A DNA stretch of 49,896 nucleotides, from positions 1-49,896 of the IMG/VR virus record IMGVR_UViG_3300023184_000186; one strand, written 5' to 3'. This document shows, one piece after another, positions 1 through 7,967 of the stretch. This stretch comes from a virus. The translations under genes and the position numbers were made by a program. The notes under the pieces are model-generated. The model was not told the DNA's origin and made no database searches. It saw nothing but the letters and a program-made list of their open reading frames with translations. How positions within the stretch are numbered: position 1 is the first letter of the stretch; each line of letters begins with the position of its first letter.

Positions 1-2358
1 CGGAGAGTCGGTAGCTGTAGCGGTTTCAGATAAGGCAGAATTAAAAGCAGCTTGCCCTAAAATTGAGTCAGTGGCTGTAGCGGTTTCTACTATTGGCGCA
101 TTAAATGTAGATGCTGCCACGCTTGGGGAATCGGTGGCTGTAGCCGTTTCTGCTACAGGAGCGTTGAAAGTAGATGCCGCCACGCTTGGAGCGTCTGTGG
201 CTGTAGCGGTTTCAAAAATAATTACAGCGTATGCTATGCCACCAAAATCCCAACCAGTATTGTTTCCACCATCTACGTTTCCATTGCTAAAGAATGCTTC
301 CCAAGTTGCCCCACCAGTGGCATTTGACCTGCTGATGGACAAATAGCTTGAACTTACAGTACCGCTTGCCTTGGACAGCGTATGGCTTGCCGCAGTTGCA
401 GAGCCAATCGTTATCAAGTTTCCTGCCGTACCCGACAAACTGAAATTGTTAAATGTGTTAGTTGTTCCTGCCGTAAAAATGATAGATGCTGGTTGAACTG
501 TGTTTGTGATGTCGCTGAATGTGTTTGAGCTTGTAATATTTAAATTACCAGCACCACCTTGGTTGAGTGTGCAGTTATATGTAGAACTACCAGTCATTGT
601 TTTGGAACTTGCAGAAGTCATGGAAATGACACCAGTGCCTGTACCTGCGGTAGTAGTGAATCCTGTTGGATTTGAATTTGCAAAGTTACTACCAACAATT
701 AAAGTGCCGCCATTAAATGTAATATTCTTTGTTCCAGCAGAAGTTTGTACTGCTGATGACGTTGTTAGCGTATAACCAGCTAAATCAATTGTTCCATTGA
801 CTAGTGTTAATGTGGATTGCTGTCCAGCACTATTAAGTGTTGTCGTAATTCCAGTTCCGCTTATATCTAATGTGGAAATTGTTTTACCAGTGTACGTTAA
901 AGTACCATCACCAACTGTAATAAAGCGGACACTTGTATATGTACCACCCGATGCTAAAGTAAATCCATGACAAGAAATAGTTGGAGAGCCAAAACTAGTA
1001 GTAGACCCTGTAAAATTTAATTGTCTAAATGAACCTGTAAATGTTGGAACTGATGCGCCGGATGTTGTATTAACATTTAACCGATTAGAAGTTGTTGCAC
1101 CAGCCGTTCCACCAAAGTTAAATGTCCTTGTAACAGACATTGCCGCAGTAATATTTGATGTTCCAGTAAAAGTAAAGTTTGTGGCTGTTGCCATTGCTAA
1201 TACTGTTGTAGCGGCTGTTGTTGTTGTTGGAACAATTGAACCTGTAGTACCAAACGCTATTGACCGAGTATTAGATCCATCCGAAGAAAAAATGCCTGTG
1301 CTTAACGTGTTGTTAAATAAATCAAGTGACCCATTAGTTAATGTAGTAGTTCTTGTTGCTCCTACAGTCATGTTATCTTGTAACTGCCAAGTTCCACCTA
1401 CGCCATTAAACGTAAGTGGGAAATCTAGTGTTTTACCGTTTGTAGTAATGGTTTTTGTGCCGCTTGTTGCGCCAAACGTCATTGTGTTTGCGGAGGCAGT
1501 AAGCGTCATACCTGAAGCAAGCGTTAGGTTGCCAAAAACGGAAACATTACCATTTGCCCCCAACGTACCAGCATAACCAGTAAAATCAACATTTCTTGCG
1601 GTGTACCCTGAAATGTTCAAAAACGTTAAAGCATACGTCCCACCAGTAAAGGTATAGCTGATTGAATTTGCTTCTGACAATGCACCCGGGGCTACATTAA
1701 TAGCAGTAGAACCTACGCTTGTTACGTTTACAACTTGCGTACCTGTTGTCGTTAAATTTGTAGCTGTTGCCGTATCCCACACAGTACCTGTACCTGTACA
1801 AGTAATATTGCCTGTACCAAAAGCAATTGATCTGATATTTGTGTAGCTTGAATTAAAACTTGCGCCTGTGAATGTAAAATTGTTTAAATTCAATGACCCA
1901 TTTATAACGCCTGTAGCACCGCTAGAAGTTAATGCGCTACCTAATGCCCAAGCACCCCCGAAGCCATCAAAAGCAACAATTCCACCAAAAGCAACGCCAT
2001 TTGTTGTTACAGTTTTACCTGTAGTGGTAGCGTTAAATGTAGTAGCGCCTGTATAAGAGCGGGTAAAGTTTGTGGCAGGAAATGTAAGACTACCTGATAC
2101 CGTCAAGCCAATGCTTGCACCCGCAAGCGTCATTACTCCATCAAGACCAGAAATAGTCAAATCATTACAGACCCTTGGCGTAGTTGCCATAGTGACTGTA
2201 AATGCACCAGTTCCTATGTTTGAGTTGGCATCAAAGAATACGTTGTCTGCCGCTGTAGGTACAGAAGCACCACCGCCCCCGCCTGATGATCCAGACCAGT
2301 TACCCTGATTAGTGCTACTCCATGTTCCTGTGCCAAGAATCCAATAACGATCAGCCAT
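1..2358 (-). CDS. Large repetitive tail-fibre or adhesin-like virion protein (3' end outside window)
   Basis: The minus frame is open from ATG at 2358 to the left edge: 786 codons, no stop. The start overlaps the preceding stop (TAATG). The protein is rich in Thr, Ser, Gly, Asn and Ala and nearly lacks Cys and charged residues, as in beta-helical phage fibres. Two imperfect repeats of about 100 residues are visible (roughly 1750-2045 and 1180-1470 of the window). Each has a TTNG-type turn, a short run with GG[AT]W and ends near RSIAFGT. The last 75 residues in view switch to tandem ETATATDS units. The position at the end of the structural operon fits a receptor-binding or surface-exposed fibre. 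No enzymatic domain is visible. Function is inferred from composition and context. Confidence 0.75.
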   Translation of the reverse strand, partial: MADRYWILGTGTWSSTNQGNWSGSSGGGGGASVPTAADNVFFDANSNIGTGAFTVTMATTPRVCNDLTISGLDGVMTLAGASIGLTVSGSLTFPATNFTRSYTGATTFNATTTGKTVTTNGVAFGGIVAFDGFGGAWALGSALTSSGATGVINGSLNLNNFTFTGASFNSSYTNIRSIAFGTGNITCTGTGTVWDTATATNLTTTGTQVVNVTSVGSTAINVAPGALSEANSISYTFTGGTYALTFLNISGYTARNVDFTGYAGTLGANGNVSVFGNLTLASGMTLTASANTMTFGATSGTKTITTNGKTLDFPLTFNGVGGTWQLQDNMTVGATRTTTLTNGSLDLFNNTLSTGIFSSDGSNTRSIAFGTTGSIVPTTTTAATTVLAMATATNFTFTGTSNITAAMSVTRTFNFGGTAGATTSNRLNVNTTSGASVPTFTGSFRQLNFTGSTTSFGSPTISCHGFTLASGGTYTSVRFITVGDGTLTYTGKTISTLDISGTGITTTLNSAGQQSTLTLVNGTIDLAGYTLTTSSAVQTSAGTKNITFNGGTLIVGSNFANSNPTGFTTTAGTGTGVISMTSASSKTMTGSSTYNCTLNQGGAGNLNITSSNTFSDITNTVQPASIIFTAGTTNTFNNFSLSGTAGNLITIGSATAASHTLSKASGTVSSSYLSISRSNATGGATWEAFFSNGNVDGGNNTGWDFGGIAYAVIIFETATATDAPSVAASTFNAPVAETATATDSPSVAASTFNAPIVETATATDSILGQAAFNSALSETATATDSP
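7..213 (-). repeat. Tandem repeats encoding ETATATDS units
   Basis: Four copies of a 21-bp core start at about 7, 67, 130 and 193, so periods are 60, 63 and 63 bp. In the minus frame each core reads ETATATDS or close to it, followed in the complete units by PSVAASTFNAP. The period is a whole number of codons, so copy number can change without breaking the frame. The array may continue past the left edge. Confidence 0.85.
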
Positions 2359-2522
2359 TACGCTTCCTCAACAGGAGGCGCAGTAATTACAGCAATCCAG
2401 TTATCAAACCTCTGCTGTTTCATGGCTTCAATCTCAGCATCTGTAAACGCATGATCGTCAGGCAAATACAAAGCATCTGAAAATGTGCCGTGTGGGGATG
2501 AAAAAGAAAAATCAATCTTCAT
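2358..2522 (-). CDS. Small conserved-type phage protein, 54 aa
   Basis: Unrecognised acidic protein starting MKIDFSFS, with a predicted C-terminal helix around FTDAEIEAMKQQRFDNW. A longer frame from TTG at 2543 exists, but GGAG seven bases ahead of the ATG at 2522 decides for this start. Its stop overlaps the start of the fibre gene, so the two are probably translationally coupled. Being immediately upstream of a large fibre gene suggests a fibre assembly or attachment role, but there is no motif to prove it. Confidence 0.6.
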   Translation of the reverse strand: MKIDFSFSSPHGTFSDALYLPDDHAFTDAEIEAMKQQRFDNWIAVITAPPVEEA

Positions 2523-2539
2523 AGACGGCTCCGCAACAA

Positions 2540-3118
2540 TCAACCAGCAAGGCTCAAGGTGTAAGTCACGTTCAGCGTGTCGCCAGATACAACAGAACGG
2601 TCTCCGGGGGAAGAAAAGTCAGCAGCCGAAAACAAAGTTCCAGTAGTACCAGACTTGGCACTACCGCTAGTCAAAAATGCGCCGCCAACAGTTGAAGTTG
2701 CATTGATGGTAAATGCCGCCACTGAAGCAGAGTTTGTTGCAACCGAGGGGTTAGCTGTCGTAGCCGTGGCAAACGTACAGGCTACGCGCGTGGCGTTACT
2801 ATACGGAACAACTTCAGTCCAGCCAGCATGGGAAGCCATAGTGTCGCCAGCCGCAGGGGTGTTAGAAGCACCAGCGCCATACAGACCAATATACCAAGCG
2901 GTTATTGCCGTAACGCTAGTCAGCGCAGAACCGGCCATATAAGCCAAACCCGTGTTAACCACAAGATTGTCTTCTTCGGCTTCCCACTTTAACGCGCCAT
3001 CTTTGTCATAGCACGCCATTTTAAATCTGCCAAGCGCAAGTGCGTTATCGCCAGAACGTGTTCCTGCAACTAAACCGCTTGTAACAGTGTCAGTGCTTTT
3101 TACTTTTTCGTTAAACAT
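2540..3118 (-). CDS. Virion structural protein, tail-fibre-like
   Basis: A 192-residue protein preceded by AAGGAG. The N-terminal third holds RFKMACYDKDGALKWEAEE, then VNTGLAYMAG and an AWYIGLYGAG segment. The second half is Thr/Ala/Ser-rich and ends in DTLNVTYTLSLAG, which reads as alternating beta strands. This arrangement is common in phage virion proteins of the fibre or tip region. It lies between two other probable fibre or tail proteins in the late operon. The exact role is unknown. Confidence 0.65.
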   Translation of the reverse strand: MFNEKVKSTDTVTSGLVAGTRSGDNALALGRFKMACYDKDGALKWEAEEDNLVVNTGLAYMAGSALTSVTAITAWYIGLYGAGASNTPAAGDTMASHAGWTEVVPYSNATRVACTFATATTANPSVATNSASVAAFTINATSTVGGAFLTSGSAKSGTTGTLFSAADFSSPGDRSVVSGDTLNVTYTLSLAG

Positions 3119-3129
3119 GAGAGTACTCC

Positions 3130-3555
3130 TTAAATGATGCGAATAATTGCTGAAGTGTTTGATACAGCGGGGAACTGTACCGTGAATGTTATGGTTGAGG
3201 TCTTATCTGCACCAAAATCTAACACACAAACTGCGGGGTTTCCACCCCCACTTTGGTAAATCAACGCGCCCCGAGCAGTAAGGGCTGAAGTCCAAACTGC
3301 ATTGTTGAAAGAGATATACGCCGTATTACCGGAGTTGCCTACCGTGGGAGTTTGCGCAATCGTAAGCGCCAAGCCACCAGCCGTGTACCCTGAAGCCACA
3401 ACTTCGCCCGTAGACGTATAAGCCGTGGTAGAGGCATCAAGCGTGGCTGCATTAGTGTACAGAGCCATCTTGAATGAGCCAGACGTAAAGTTGAACGTCC
3501 CGTTCATGATGCCTGTTTTGAATGCGTTGCACGCCCAGTTTCCTGTGAAGGCCAT
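3130..3555 (-). CDS. Virion structural protein, small beta-rich tail protein
   Basis: A 141-residue protein whose start overlaps the preceding stop (TAATG). It has a SGSFKMALYTNAATLDAST segment near residue 26 and an ALTARGALIYQ segment near residue 94. The final strand is TITFTVQFPAV. The FKMALYT segment matches the sort of core seen in small phage tail or fibre-base proteins and is echoed by RFKMACYD in the next gene, so the two may share a fold. No signal peptide or enzymatic motif. Confidence 0.6.
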   Translation of the reverse strand: MAFTGNWACNAFKTGIMNGTFNFTSGSFKMALYTNAATLDASTTAYTSTGEVVASGYTAGGLALTIAQTPTVGNSGNTAYISFNNAVWTSALTARGALIYQSGGGNPAVCVLDFGADKTSTITFTVQFPAVSNTSAIIRII

Positions 3556-4241
3556 TACGTCACCGCCTGTCTAAATTGCCCAGACCGGTAAGCGTCCTGA
3601 CGCTCCATGCCATCGCCCAGACGTTTCGCCAGAGCCAAAGCTTCTTTGTATTTCATGTCATACCCAGCGATGATGTCAACTTCACCCTTCATAAAGGTGT
3701 ACGCCTCAACCAGCGAGCCGTAGAGCAAAACGGTATCAAAGTTGTCGCCAAGCCATGTCTGACCAGAAGCAACGGTGGTTATTGATTCGGGGTAGTAGTA
3801 GTAGTGTAGTTCGACGTTGTACACCGCATCGGGTGTTGGGCCAAGAATAAAGCTCAACTCGTTTGAGATAGTTACACCGCTTACTGTTGGGCCAAACAAT
3901 GCGTAATACTTGGGGATGGCTGTATCTGTTGGGGTTGGGTATGCCTGCCGGATAAAATTTACATCTTTATTTAACAAGTACTCGTAAGCGCCCGTAGCAT
4001 CAATCACAGCCATTGAATAGGTAGCTAAGAAGTCAGATGGGCATGACAAATACTTGTTGCTGCTAGTTGTTGTACCGGTCACATTCTTACGCAGTGACGG
4101 GAACTGCACTGAGTTGTATATACGCTGCTCAGCTTGCGTAATGAAAGTATTGATCTGCGTAGTTGCAGAAACCGTACTCCCACTCGCAAGGTATACATCG
4201 GGGAACTGATTTTCTGTATAGCTCTGAATTGTGTTGTACAA
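3555..4241 (-). CDS. Phage adaptor / head-tail connector protein
   Basis: A 228-residue protein. The N-terminus INTFITQAEQRIYNSVQFPS, followed shortly by LRKN, is typical of phage adaptor proteins, which join portal or tail tube to the next ring. A mid segment YNVELHYYYYPES and a C-terminal helical stretch (YDMKYKEALALAKRLGDG) fit the same family. Such proteins act in the virion as part of the neck or tail tube. It sits downstream of the homing endonuclease gene in the late operon. Family assignment is from recognised sequence pattern, not from a search. Confidence 0.65.
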   Translation of the reverse strand: MYNTIQSYTENQFPDVYLASGSTVSATTQINTFITQAEQRIYNSVQFPSLRKNVTGTTTSSNKYLSCPSDFLATYSMAVIDATGAYEYLLNKDVNFIRQAYPTPTDTAIPKYYALFGPTVSGVTISNELSFILGPTPDAVYNVELHYYYYPESITTVASGQTWLGDNFDTVLLYGSLVEAYTFMKGEVDIIAGYDMKYKEALALAKRLGDGMERQDAYRSGQFRQAVT

Positions 4242-4256
4242 AGACGTGTAATTGAT

Positions 4257-4979
4257 TTACGCCACCTTTTCCAGAGTGTACTTGCCAGCCACTCTGCCTT
4301 TCTGCTTAATAGCGTTTGCTACAGACGTACTAAGCACGCCAAGAAACTCTGCCGCTGCTTTTTGGGATAGAAATGAACATTGAAGTTCAGGGCAGTATAC
4401 GGGTTTCCATTTTGCTTGTGCTGCTAACCTACGCCCAATTGCAGGGTCGCGTTTTTGCTTACATGTTTTTACTTTAGGAGGGGGTCGTTGTTTTTTTTCG
4501 TGGTCGGCCCATCGTGCCGCAATTCCAATAGCTGCCACCTTTTTGCCGCGCTCTGTTGCCTCTGGTGTTTGCGACGCTTGTCTTATGCTTTTCTCTGTCT
4601 TTGATCGCCAGTCAGTATTCGCCCACTGCCGCTTCAAGCGCTCTGATCGCGCCTTGCGCGTTTCTGCCGATGCAACAACTCCGCGATGGCCTGCGCCTCC
4701 TTTGGCAATGTTGTACACAGGAGAAAGTTCTTCTATAAATTTAATTTCAGCCGAGTTCAGTGTTGTCGCATCAAAAGCAGAAAAAATCTCTACAAACGCA
4801 AAAGATTCTTTTCCATATTCAATAATGGCTTTTGTAAGTTTGTATTTTTGTGTGGCTTGGGAATTAGCGGTATTAACATGCGTCTTCCATCTACGCGCCG
4901 CTTTTTGGCGTGTCTGTCCAACATACTGTTCACCAGTAACAGTGTTTGTAACAACGTAAATGGAGCCGTATCGCTTCAT
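4257..4979 (-). CDS. GIY-YIG homing endonuclease with NUMOD motifs
   Basis: A 240-residue protein. GIY-YIG elements are SIYVV (about 6-10) and YVGQT (about 18-22). ELSPVYNIAKGG (about 84-95) is the usual end of the nuclease domain. A NUMOD3-like stretch follows (GHRGVVASAETRKARSERLK), and the C-terminus resembles NUMOD1, a DNA-binding helix-turn-helix (FLSQKAAAEFLGV). This order is that of free-standing homing endonucleases. It lies inside the late operon between a small basic protein and the adaptor gene and overlaps the upstream gene by ATGA. It probably cuts unoccupied relatives to spread itself and has no structural role. Confidence 0.9.
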   Translation of the reverse strand: MKRYGSIYVVTNTVTGEQYVGQTRQKAARRWKTHVNTANSQATQKYKLTKAIIEYGKESFAFVEIFSAFDATTLNSAEIKFIEELSPVYNIAKGGAGHRGVVASAETRKARSERLKRQWANTDWRSKTEKSIRQASQTPEATERGKKVAAIGIAARWADHEKKQRPPPKVKTCKQKRDPAIGRRLAAQAKWKPVYCPELQCSFLSQKAAAEFLGVLSTSVANAIKQKGRVAGKYTLEKVA

Positions 4980-5242
4980 GCCATCGGGCCTCTACTCATC
5001 AAGCCTTTGGTAGCTGCGCCAGTACCACGCATCTTAATGCCGGATGTTTTTACTTGCTGGTCACCAGCAGCTTTGCTAATGTTGCCAATAGACATGTTCA
5101 CCGTGTCTGCTTTGCTGCGGTTGGGTTCTTTACCAGGGGTAGAAGAAATGCCAACGGCTTTGCCGGACATGGTGTGTGGTTGTGCATAGACGCTGGCACC
5201 GCCAACTTCTTTGCCGCCTTGTTTTTTGCTGAATTTAGCCAT
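4976..5242 (-). CDS. Small basic late protein, 88 aa
   Basis: Starts MAKFSKKQGGK and ends GIKMRGTGAATKGLMSRGP, a glycine- and lysine-rich tail of a kind found in small proteins of related environmental phages. No membrane segment or enzymatic motif. It overlaps the preceding stop as TAATG and the next gene (the homing endonuclease) by ATGA. It belongs to a group of small basic proteins between 4976 and 8237. A virion-associated or DNA-condensing role is possible but unproven. Confidence 0.65.
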   Translation of the reverse strand: MAKFSKKQGGKEVGGASVYAQPHTMSGKAVGISSTPGKEPNRSKADTVNMSIGNISKAAGDQQVKTSGIKMRGTGAATKGLMSRGPMA

Positions 5243-5442
5243 TATTTGCCTCGCTGATTTGCAACTTTAGCCATACCACGACCCATGCTCAGCATCATCT
5301 CATTGGTCTTGCCGCCTTTGGCCAGCTTCAACGATGTGCCCTTGCCACCCTTATGTTCTTGGGTGTCGTGTTGTTTGAACGCTTTTTTGATTAAAGCAAC
5401 ATCTTGCTTTTTATCTGCTGCGCCTGATTCCATTTTTGCCAT
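5242..5442 (-). CDS. Small lysine-rich late protein, 66 aa
   Basis: A 66-residue strongly basic protein with a KKAFKQHD helix near residue 20 and two KGGK tracts (KGGKGTSLKLAKGGK). AAGGAG precedes the ATG. It overlaps the next gene by TAATG. KGGK tracts also occur in the products of 5842-6195 and 7375-7776, so these genes may form one family. Function unknown. Confidence 0.65.
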   Translation of the reverse strand: MAKMESGAADKKQDVALIKKAFKQHDTQEHKGGKGTSLKLAKGGKTNEMMLSMGRGMAKVANQRGK

Positions 5443-5452
5443 GATCGACTCC

Positions 5453-5842
5453 TTATGTCGTAACTATGCTGACTGTACCAATTTCTACTGCCATTGCCAA
5501 ATTATTTGGGGTCAGAACAGCATCAAAACTGGATGCACCCCCAACTGGGTTCCATCCCCACTGAAATACTCGACTACCACCGCCGTTGTAACCGTCTGCC
5601 AGCAAGCCAGAGACTTGGTAACTCAGGTCAGGACGCGGGTCACGTACCCCTTGCGGGTCGTCCACTGGGTACATACCCAGCAACAACTGCGGCTGATCCG
5701 GTTCCCAACACTGAGGACACACCTTCAAGTCGTATGTCTTGGTTTTGACAACCAGCTTTTTAAGCTCAGTCAGTTTGTACCGAAAACCGCAACGGTCGCA
5801 CTCGGCAATTGAGTTTTTGCCACTGGCAAACCGATTTCCCAT
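5453..5842 (-). CDS. Zinc-ribbon-containing late protein
   Basis: A 129-residue protein. Cys pairs CDRCGF (about 15-20) and CPQCWEP (about 42-48) form a four-cysteine zinc ribbon. The C-terminal half (SRVFQWGWNPVGG, then TPNNLAMAVEIGTVSIV) looks like short beta strands. The start overlaps the stop of the preceding gene (TAATG). Its position among head-tail and small basic proteins suggests a virion or assembly role. The reading frame and Cys pattern are clear; the function is not. Confidence 0.65.
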   Translation of the reverse strand: MGNRFASGKNSIAECDRCGFRYKLTELKKLVVKTKTYDLKVCPQCWEPDQPQLLLGMYPVDDPQGVRDPRPDLSYQVSGLLADGYNGGGSRVFQWGWNPVGGASSFDAVLTPNNLAMAVEIGTVSIVTT

Positions 5843-6195
5843 TAGACCATTCTCCCTCTGGTCTTGCCGCGCTTGGCTACGCCATCTGCACGGGAAGAAG
5901 CTGTGGCTTTAACCTTGCCGCCTTTTTTTAAAAGCATTCCTTCAGGCTTTTGGTAGTCTTTGGTTGCAAATTCCTGCATTGGCTCATTAGCTTTAGCACG
6001 CATTGCTGGGTTAACACGCTTAGCCGTTTCACTAAAGTTTCGTTCCCTCAACACGGCTGTGTCGTAAGCTATCGGGTCTTCTGCACGCAAAGAATCAAGC
6101 TTATTTTTTGCACCAAGGATTGCCCCTTGACCCGCAGTCCTTGCCAGCCTAACCATTGGCATTACGCTGGATATATCTAAATCTGGTTTTGGCAT
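5842..6195 (-). CDS. Small basic late protein with ADGVAxRGKTxG motif
   Basis: A 117-residue protein with a helical first half (MVRLARTAGQGAILGAKNKL) and a basic C-terminus, KKGGKVKATASSRADGVAKR followed by GKTRGRM. The ADGVA.RGKT.G motif recurs in the product of 7375-7776. GGAGGG precedes the ATG. Probably a minor virion component; the motif is shared with small proteins of other environmental phages, whose role is unknown. Confidence 0.65.
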   Translation of the reverse strand: MPKPDLDISSVMPMVRLARTAGQGAILGAKNKLDSLRAEDPIAYDTAVLRERNFSETAKRVNPAMRAKANEPMQEFATKDYQKPEGMLLKKGGKVKATASSRADGVAKRGKTRGRMV

Positions 6196-6198
6196 GTC

Positions 6199-7125
6199 TT
6201 ACCCTCCAATAAACATCTGGCGGGGCACGAGACGCAATGCTGCACGTTCCTGATCTTCGTCTGCCGCCGACATCCACGCTTCGTCATACTGCGCTTTCAG
6301 CACCACTAGCCTGTCCATGCCGCCCGGAACCTTCAAAGCGATGTAGTAGGCCAGTCCGGCCACCATGCAGGGCACAAATCGGAAGGGAACATCCATGACA
6401 TTCACACCACTGCCAGCATCCTGCACCCGGCGCATGCGCCAGTACACAAACTGATAGGTCTGGGAGCCATCAGGAGTGGGCCAGACAGTGATTCGGGGGA
6501 GGTTGGGTACGTAGACAGCCACACCAGCGGTGTGGGCTGCGGCAGTCGTGTTGTTCTGGGCACGAAAACAGTCGCCCAAGTCGTTGCCATCCACGTAGGT
6601 GTAGTAGATTGTCTCGGTGCCCAACGTGATGTAGCCAGATGTGGCCAGACCAACTGTGCTGGAGAGGGTAATTGTGGTGTCTGTGGACGTGATGGTGGTC
6701 GCCAAAGTTACGCCAGAGGGGGCATTCTGGCCATCCAGCCGCTGATACCAGACCTGAATTGGTCTGGCTTGGGTCAATTTATTGGGGATGGTCGCGTAGG
6801 TGGACACGCTGATGCGTGTGATTGTCAAATCTGACTGGGTTGCGGCCACGTTTGCATTGGTTCGGATCACATGATCCAGCAAATCCACCGTATCGGTAGG
6901 TATGGCGTAGGTGTTTAGCCCTTGCTCAAAGGTAATGGTGCCCTGCTCAAACGTCCACATGTTGATACCACGGTTTGCCCAGTCAGCAAACAGTAAGTTC
7001 AGTGATCGCCGTGCAGTTTTCAGGTCATAGCCCGTGCGCAACTCTGAACCAGCACGCTCAAAAGCTTCCTCTACCAGTTCGGTGAGGTCTAAATTGAAGC
7101 CTGTTGACCCAGAGGTGTTCGCCAT
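6199..7125 (-). CDS. Head-tail connector, tail tubular protein A-like
   Basis: A 308-residue protein. The N-terminal block (LTELVEEAFERAGSELRTGY, RSLNLLFADWANRGINMWTF) and the following TYAIPTDTVDLLDHVIR are typical of the adaptor ring that extends the portal in podoviruses (T7 gp11-like or P22 gp4-like functions). The middle carries a beta-rich insert of about 80 residues (ITLSSTVGLATSGYITLG). The C-terminus returns to helices (VAGLAYYIALKVP). It probably sits on the portal and joins it to the tail. The family is recognised by pattern; the exact homologue is uncertain. Confidence 0.7.
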   Translation of the reverse strand: MANTSGSTGFNLDLTELVEEAFERAGSELRTGYDLKTARRSLNLLFADWANRGINMWTFEQGTITFEQGLNTYAIPTDTVDLLDHVIRTNANVAATQSDLTITRISVSTYATIPNKLTQARPIQVWYQRLDGQNAPSGVTLATTITSTDTTITLSSTVGLATSGYITLGTETIYYTYVDGNDLGDCFRAQNNTTAAAHTAGVAVYVPNLPRITVWPTPDGSQTYQFVYWRMRRVQDAGSGVNVMDVPFRFVPCMVAGLAYYIALKVPGGMDRLVVLKAQYDEAWMSAADEDQERAALRLVPRQMFIGG

Positions 7126-7373
7126 TATTTAGACATCCGCATGTTGTCGATTAAGTTTGGGTAAGGTCTGCCAGCAGCTTTTGCCGCAGCCTTAGCTTTG
7201 GCTTTCTTCTCTGGTGACAGCTTTGTGTGCTTCTTGGCAGGGTTGGGTTTATCCCAAACCTCTCCACCCTCTGCGTACATGGCGACCTTGTTCGGATCAT
7301 CCTTGCGGGTGATCGTCTTTCTACCCGGCATCTTTGACGGGTTGATGTCGCCCATGCCGCGTGAGGGTCTCAT
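7125..7373 (-). CDS. Small lysine/alanine-rich late protein, 82 aa
   Basis: Starts MRPSRGMGDINPSKMPGRKT. A KLSPEKKAKAKAAAKAAGRP stretch near the C-terminus resembles DNA-binding tails. It ends YPNLIDNMRMSK, a sequence of a kind I associate with small proteins of related phages. It lies one base after the stop of the upstream gene and overlaps the connector gene by TAATG. Probably virion-associated. Confidence 0.6.
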   Translation of the reverse strand: MRPSRGMGDINPSKMPGRKTITRKDDPNKVAMYAEGGEVWDKPNPAKKHTKLSPEKKAKAKAAAKAAGRPYPNLIDNMRMSK

Positions 7374-7374
7374 C

Positions 7375-7776
7375 TCAGCACTTCCCGCCTTTTTTCATGG
7401 CGATCTGCGTACCTTTGGTTTTGCCACGTTGAGCAACACCATCAGCCGCGCTGGTGTAACCACCAGCAGCCATTTTCTTGACACCGCCGCCTTTTTTCAT
7501 GCCGCCCATCATTTGGGTTTTGTCGAAAGCTTCTTCTTTCTTGGAGCCTTCTTTGCCCTTGCCCTTCATCTCAGCATCTTTGCCAGATTTTTCAAATTTA
7601 GCAAACGGATTCATTTTCTTTGTAGCCATATCACCACCTCTTTTAAAAGTTTTGCCTTTGTCGGCAGTTGAAAAATCCTTGCCCACAGACTGCGGGACTC
7701 CGACCTTCTTGGCAAACGATGGCGAGTGTGCAATCGCTTCCATGAAATTGTGTTGCTTCTTACTTGTGCTCGGCAT
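7375..7776 (-). CDS. Basic late protein with ADGVAQRGKTKG motif, 133 aa
   Basis: The start is placed at MPSTSKKQHNF (ATG at 7776). The frame reaches back to 7863, but that extension has no family-like sequence. The N-terminal third (NFMEAIAHSPSFAKKVGVPQ, SVGKDFSTADKGK) is a pattern I recognise from small phage proteins. The rest is very Lys/Gly-rich with ADGVAQRGKTKG and a KKGGKC end. It shares this motif with 5842-6195. The start overlaps the holin-like gene by 17 bp. Role unknown, perhaps internal to the head. Confidence 0.65.
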   Translation of the reverse strand: MPSTSKKQHNFMEAIAHSPSFAKKVGVPQSVGKDFSTADKGKTFKRGGDMATKKMNPFAKFEKSGKDAEMKGKGKEGSKKEEAFDKTQMMGGMKKGGGVKKMAAGGYTSAADGVAQRGKTKGTQIAMKKGGKC

Positions 7777-7966
7777 CGTCTGCCTGCTTTTTACTAAGCA
7801 GCTTGTAAAAATCTTTACCTGTGGCCATTTCGTAAATGCGCATGGCTCCCACCACTGCGCCAATCAAGGCAAACAGTGGGTTAAACATTTCCAAGAACGC
7901 GCCAAACGTGCTGAAAATTGCTACAAAGTCCAGTACGTTTTTTACGTTGTCTGTGTGTTCTGTCAT
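7760..7966 (-). CDS. Small membrane protein, possible holin
   Basis: A 68-residue protein with a polar N-terminus (MTEHTDNVKN) and two close hydrophobic segments: VLDFVAIFSTFGAFL (about 11-25) and PLFALIGAVVGAMRIY (about 30-45). A charged tail rich in Lys and Asp follows. Size, two-segment topology and late position fit a small holin, which would permit release of lysis enzymes. No endolysin gene is seen next to it, so this stays a guess; another membrane role is possible. Confidence 0.5.
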   Translation of the reverse strand: MTEHTDNVKNVLDFVAIFSTFGAFLEMFNPLFALIGAVVGAMRIYEMATGKDFYKLLSKKQADDAEHK

Positions 7967-7967
7967 A

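Noticed and set aside
71-2308. Several plus-strand frames opposite the fibre gene (Val/Ala-rich)
   Set aside because: Shadows of the Thr/Ser/Ala-rich minus-strand gene; no RBS, no domain.
7777-7863. Upstream extension of the basic protein at 7375
   Set aside because: The extra 29 residues overlap the holin-like gene and do not look conserved; MPSTSKKQ is the recognisable start.
7760-7966. Spanin or endolysin next to the holin-like gene
   Set aside because: No lipoprotein box, peptidoglycan hydrolase motif or periplasmic coiled coil near it; lysis genes may be outside the window.
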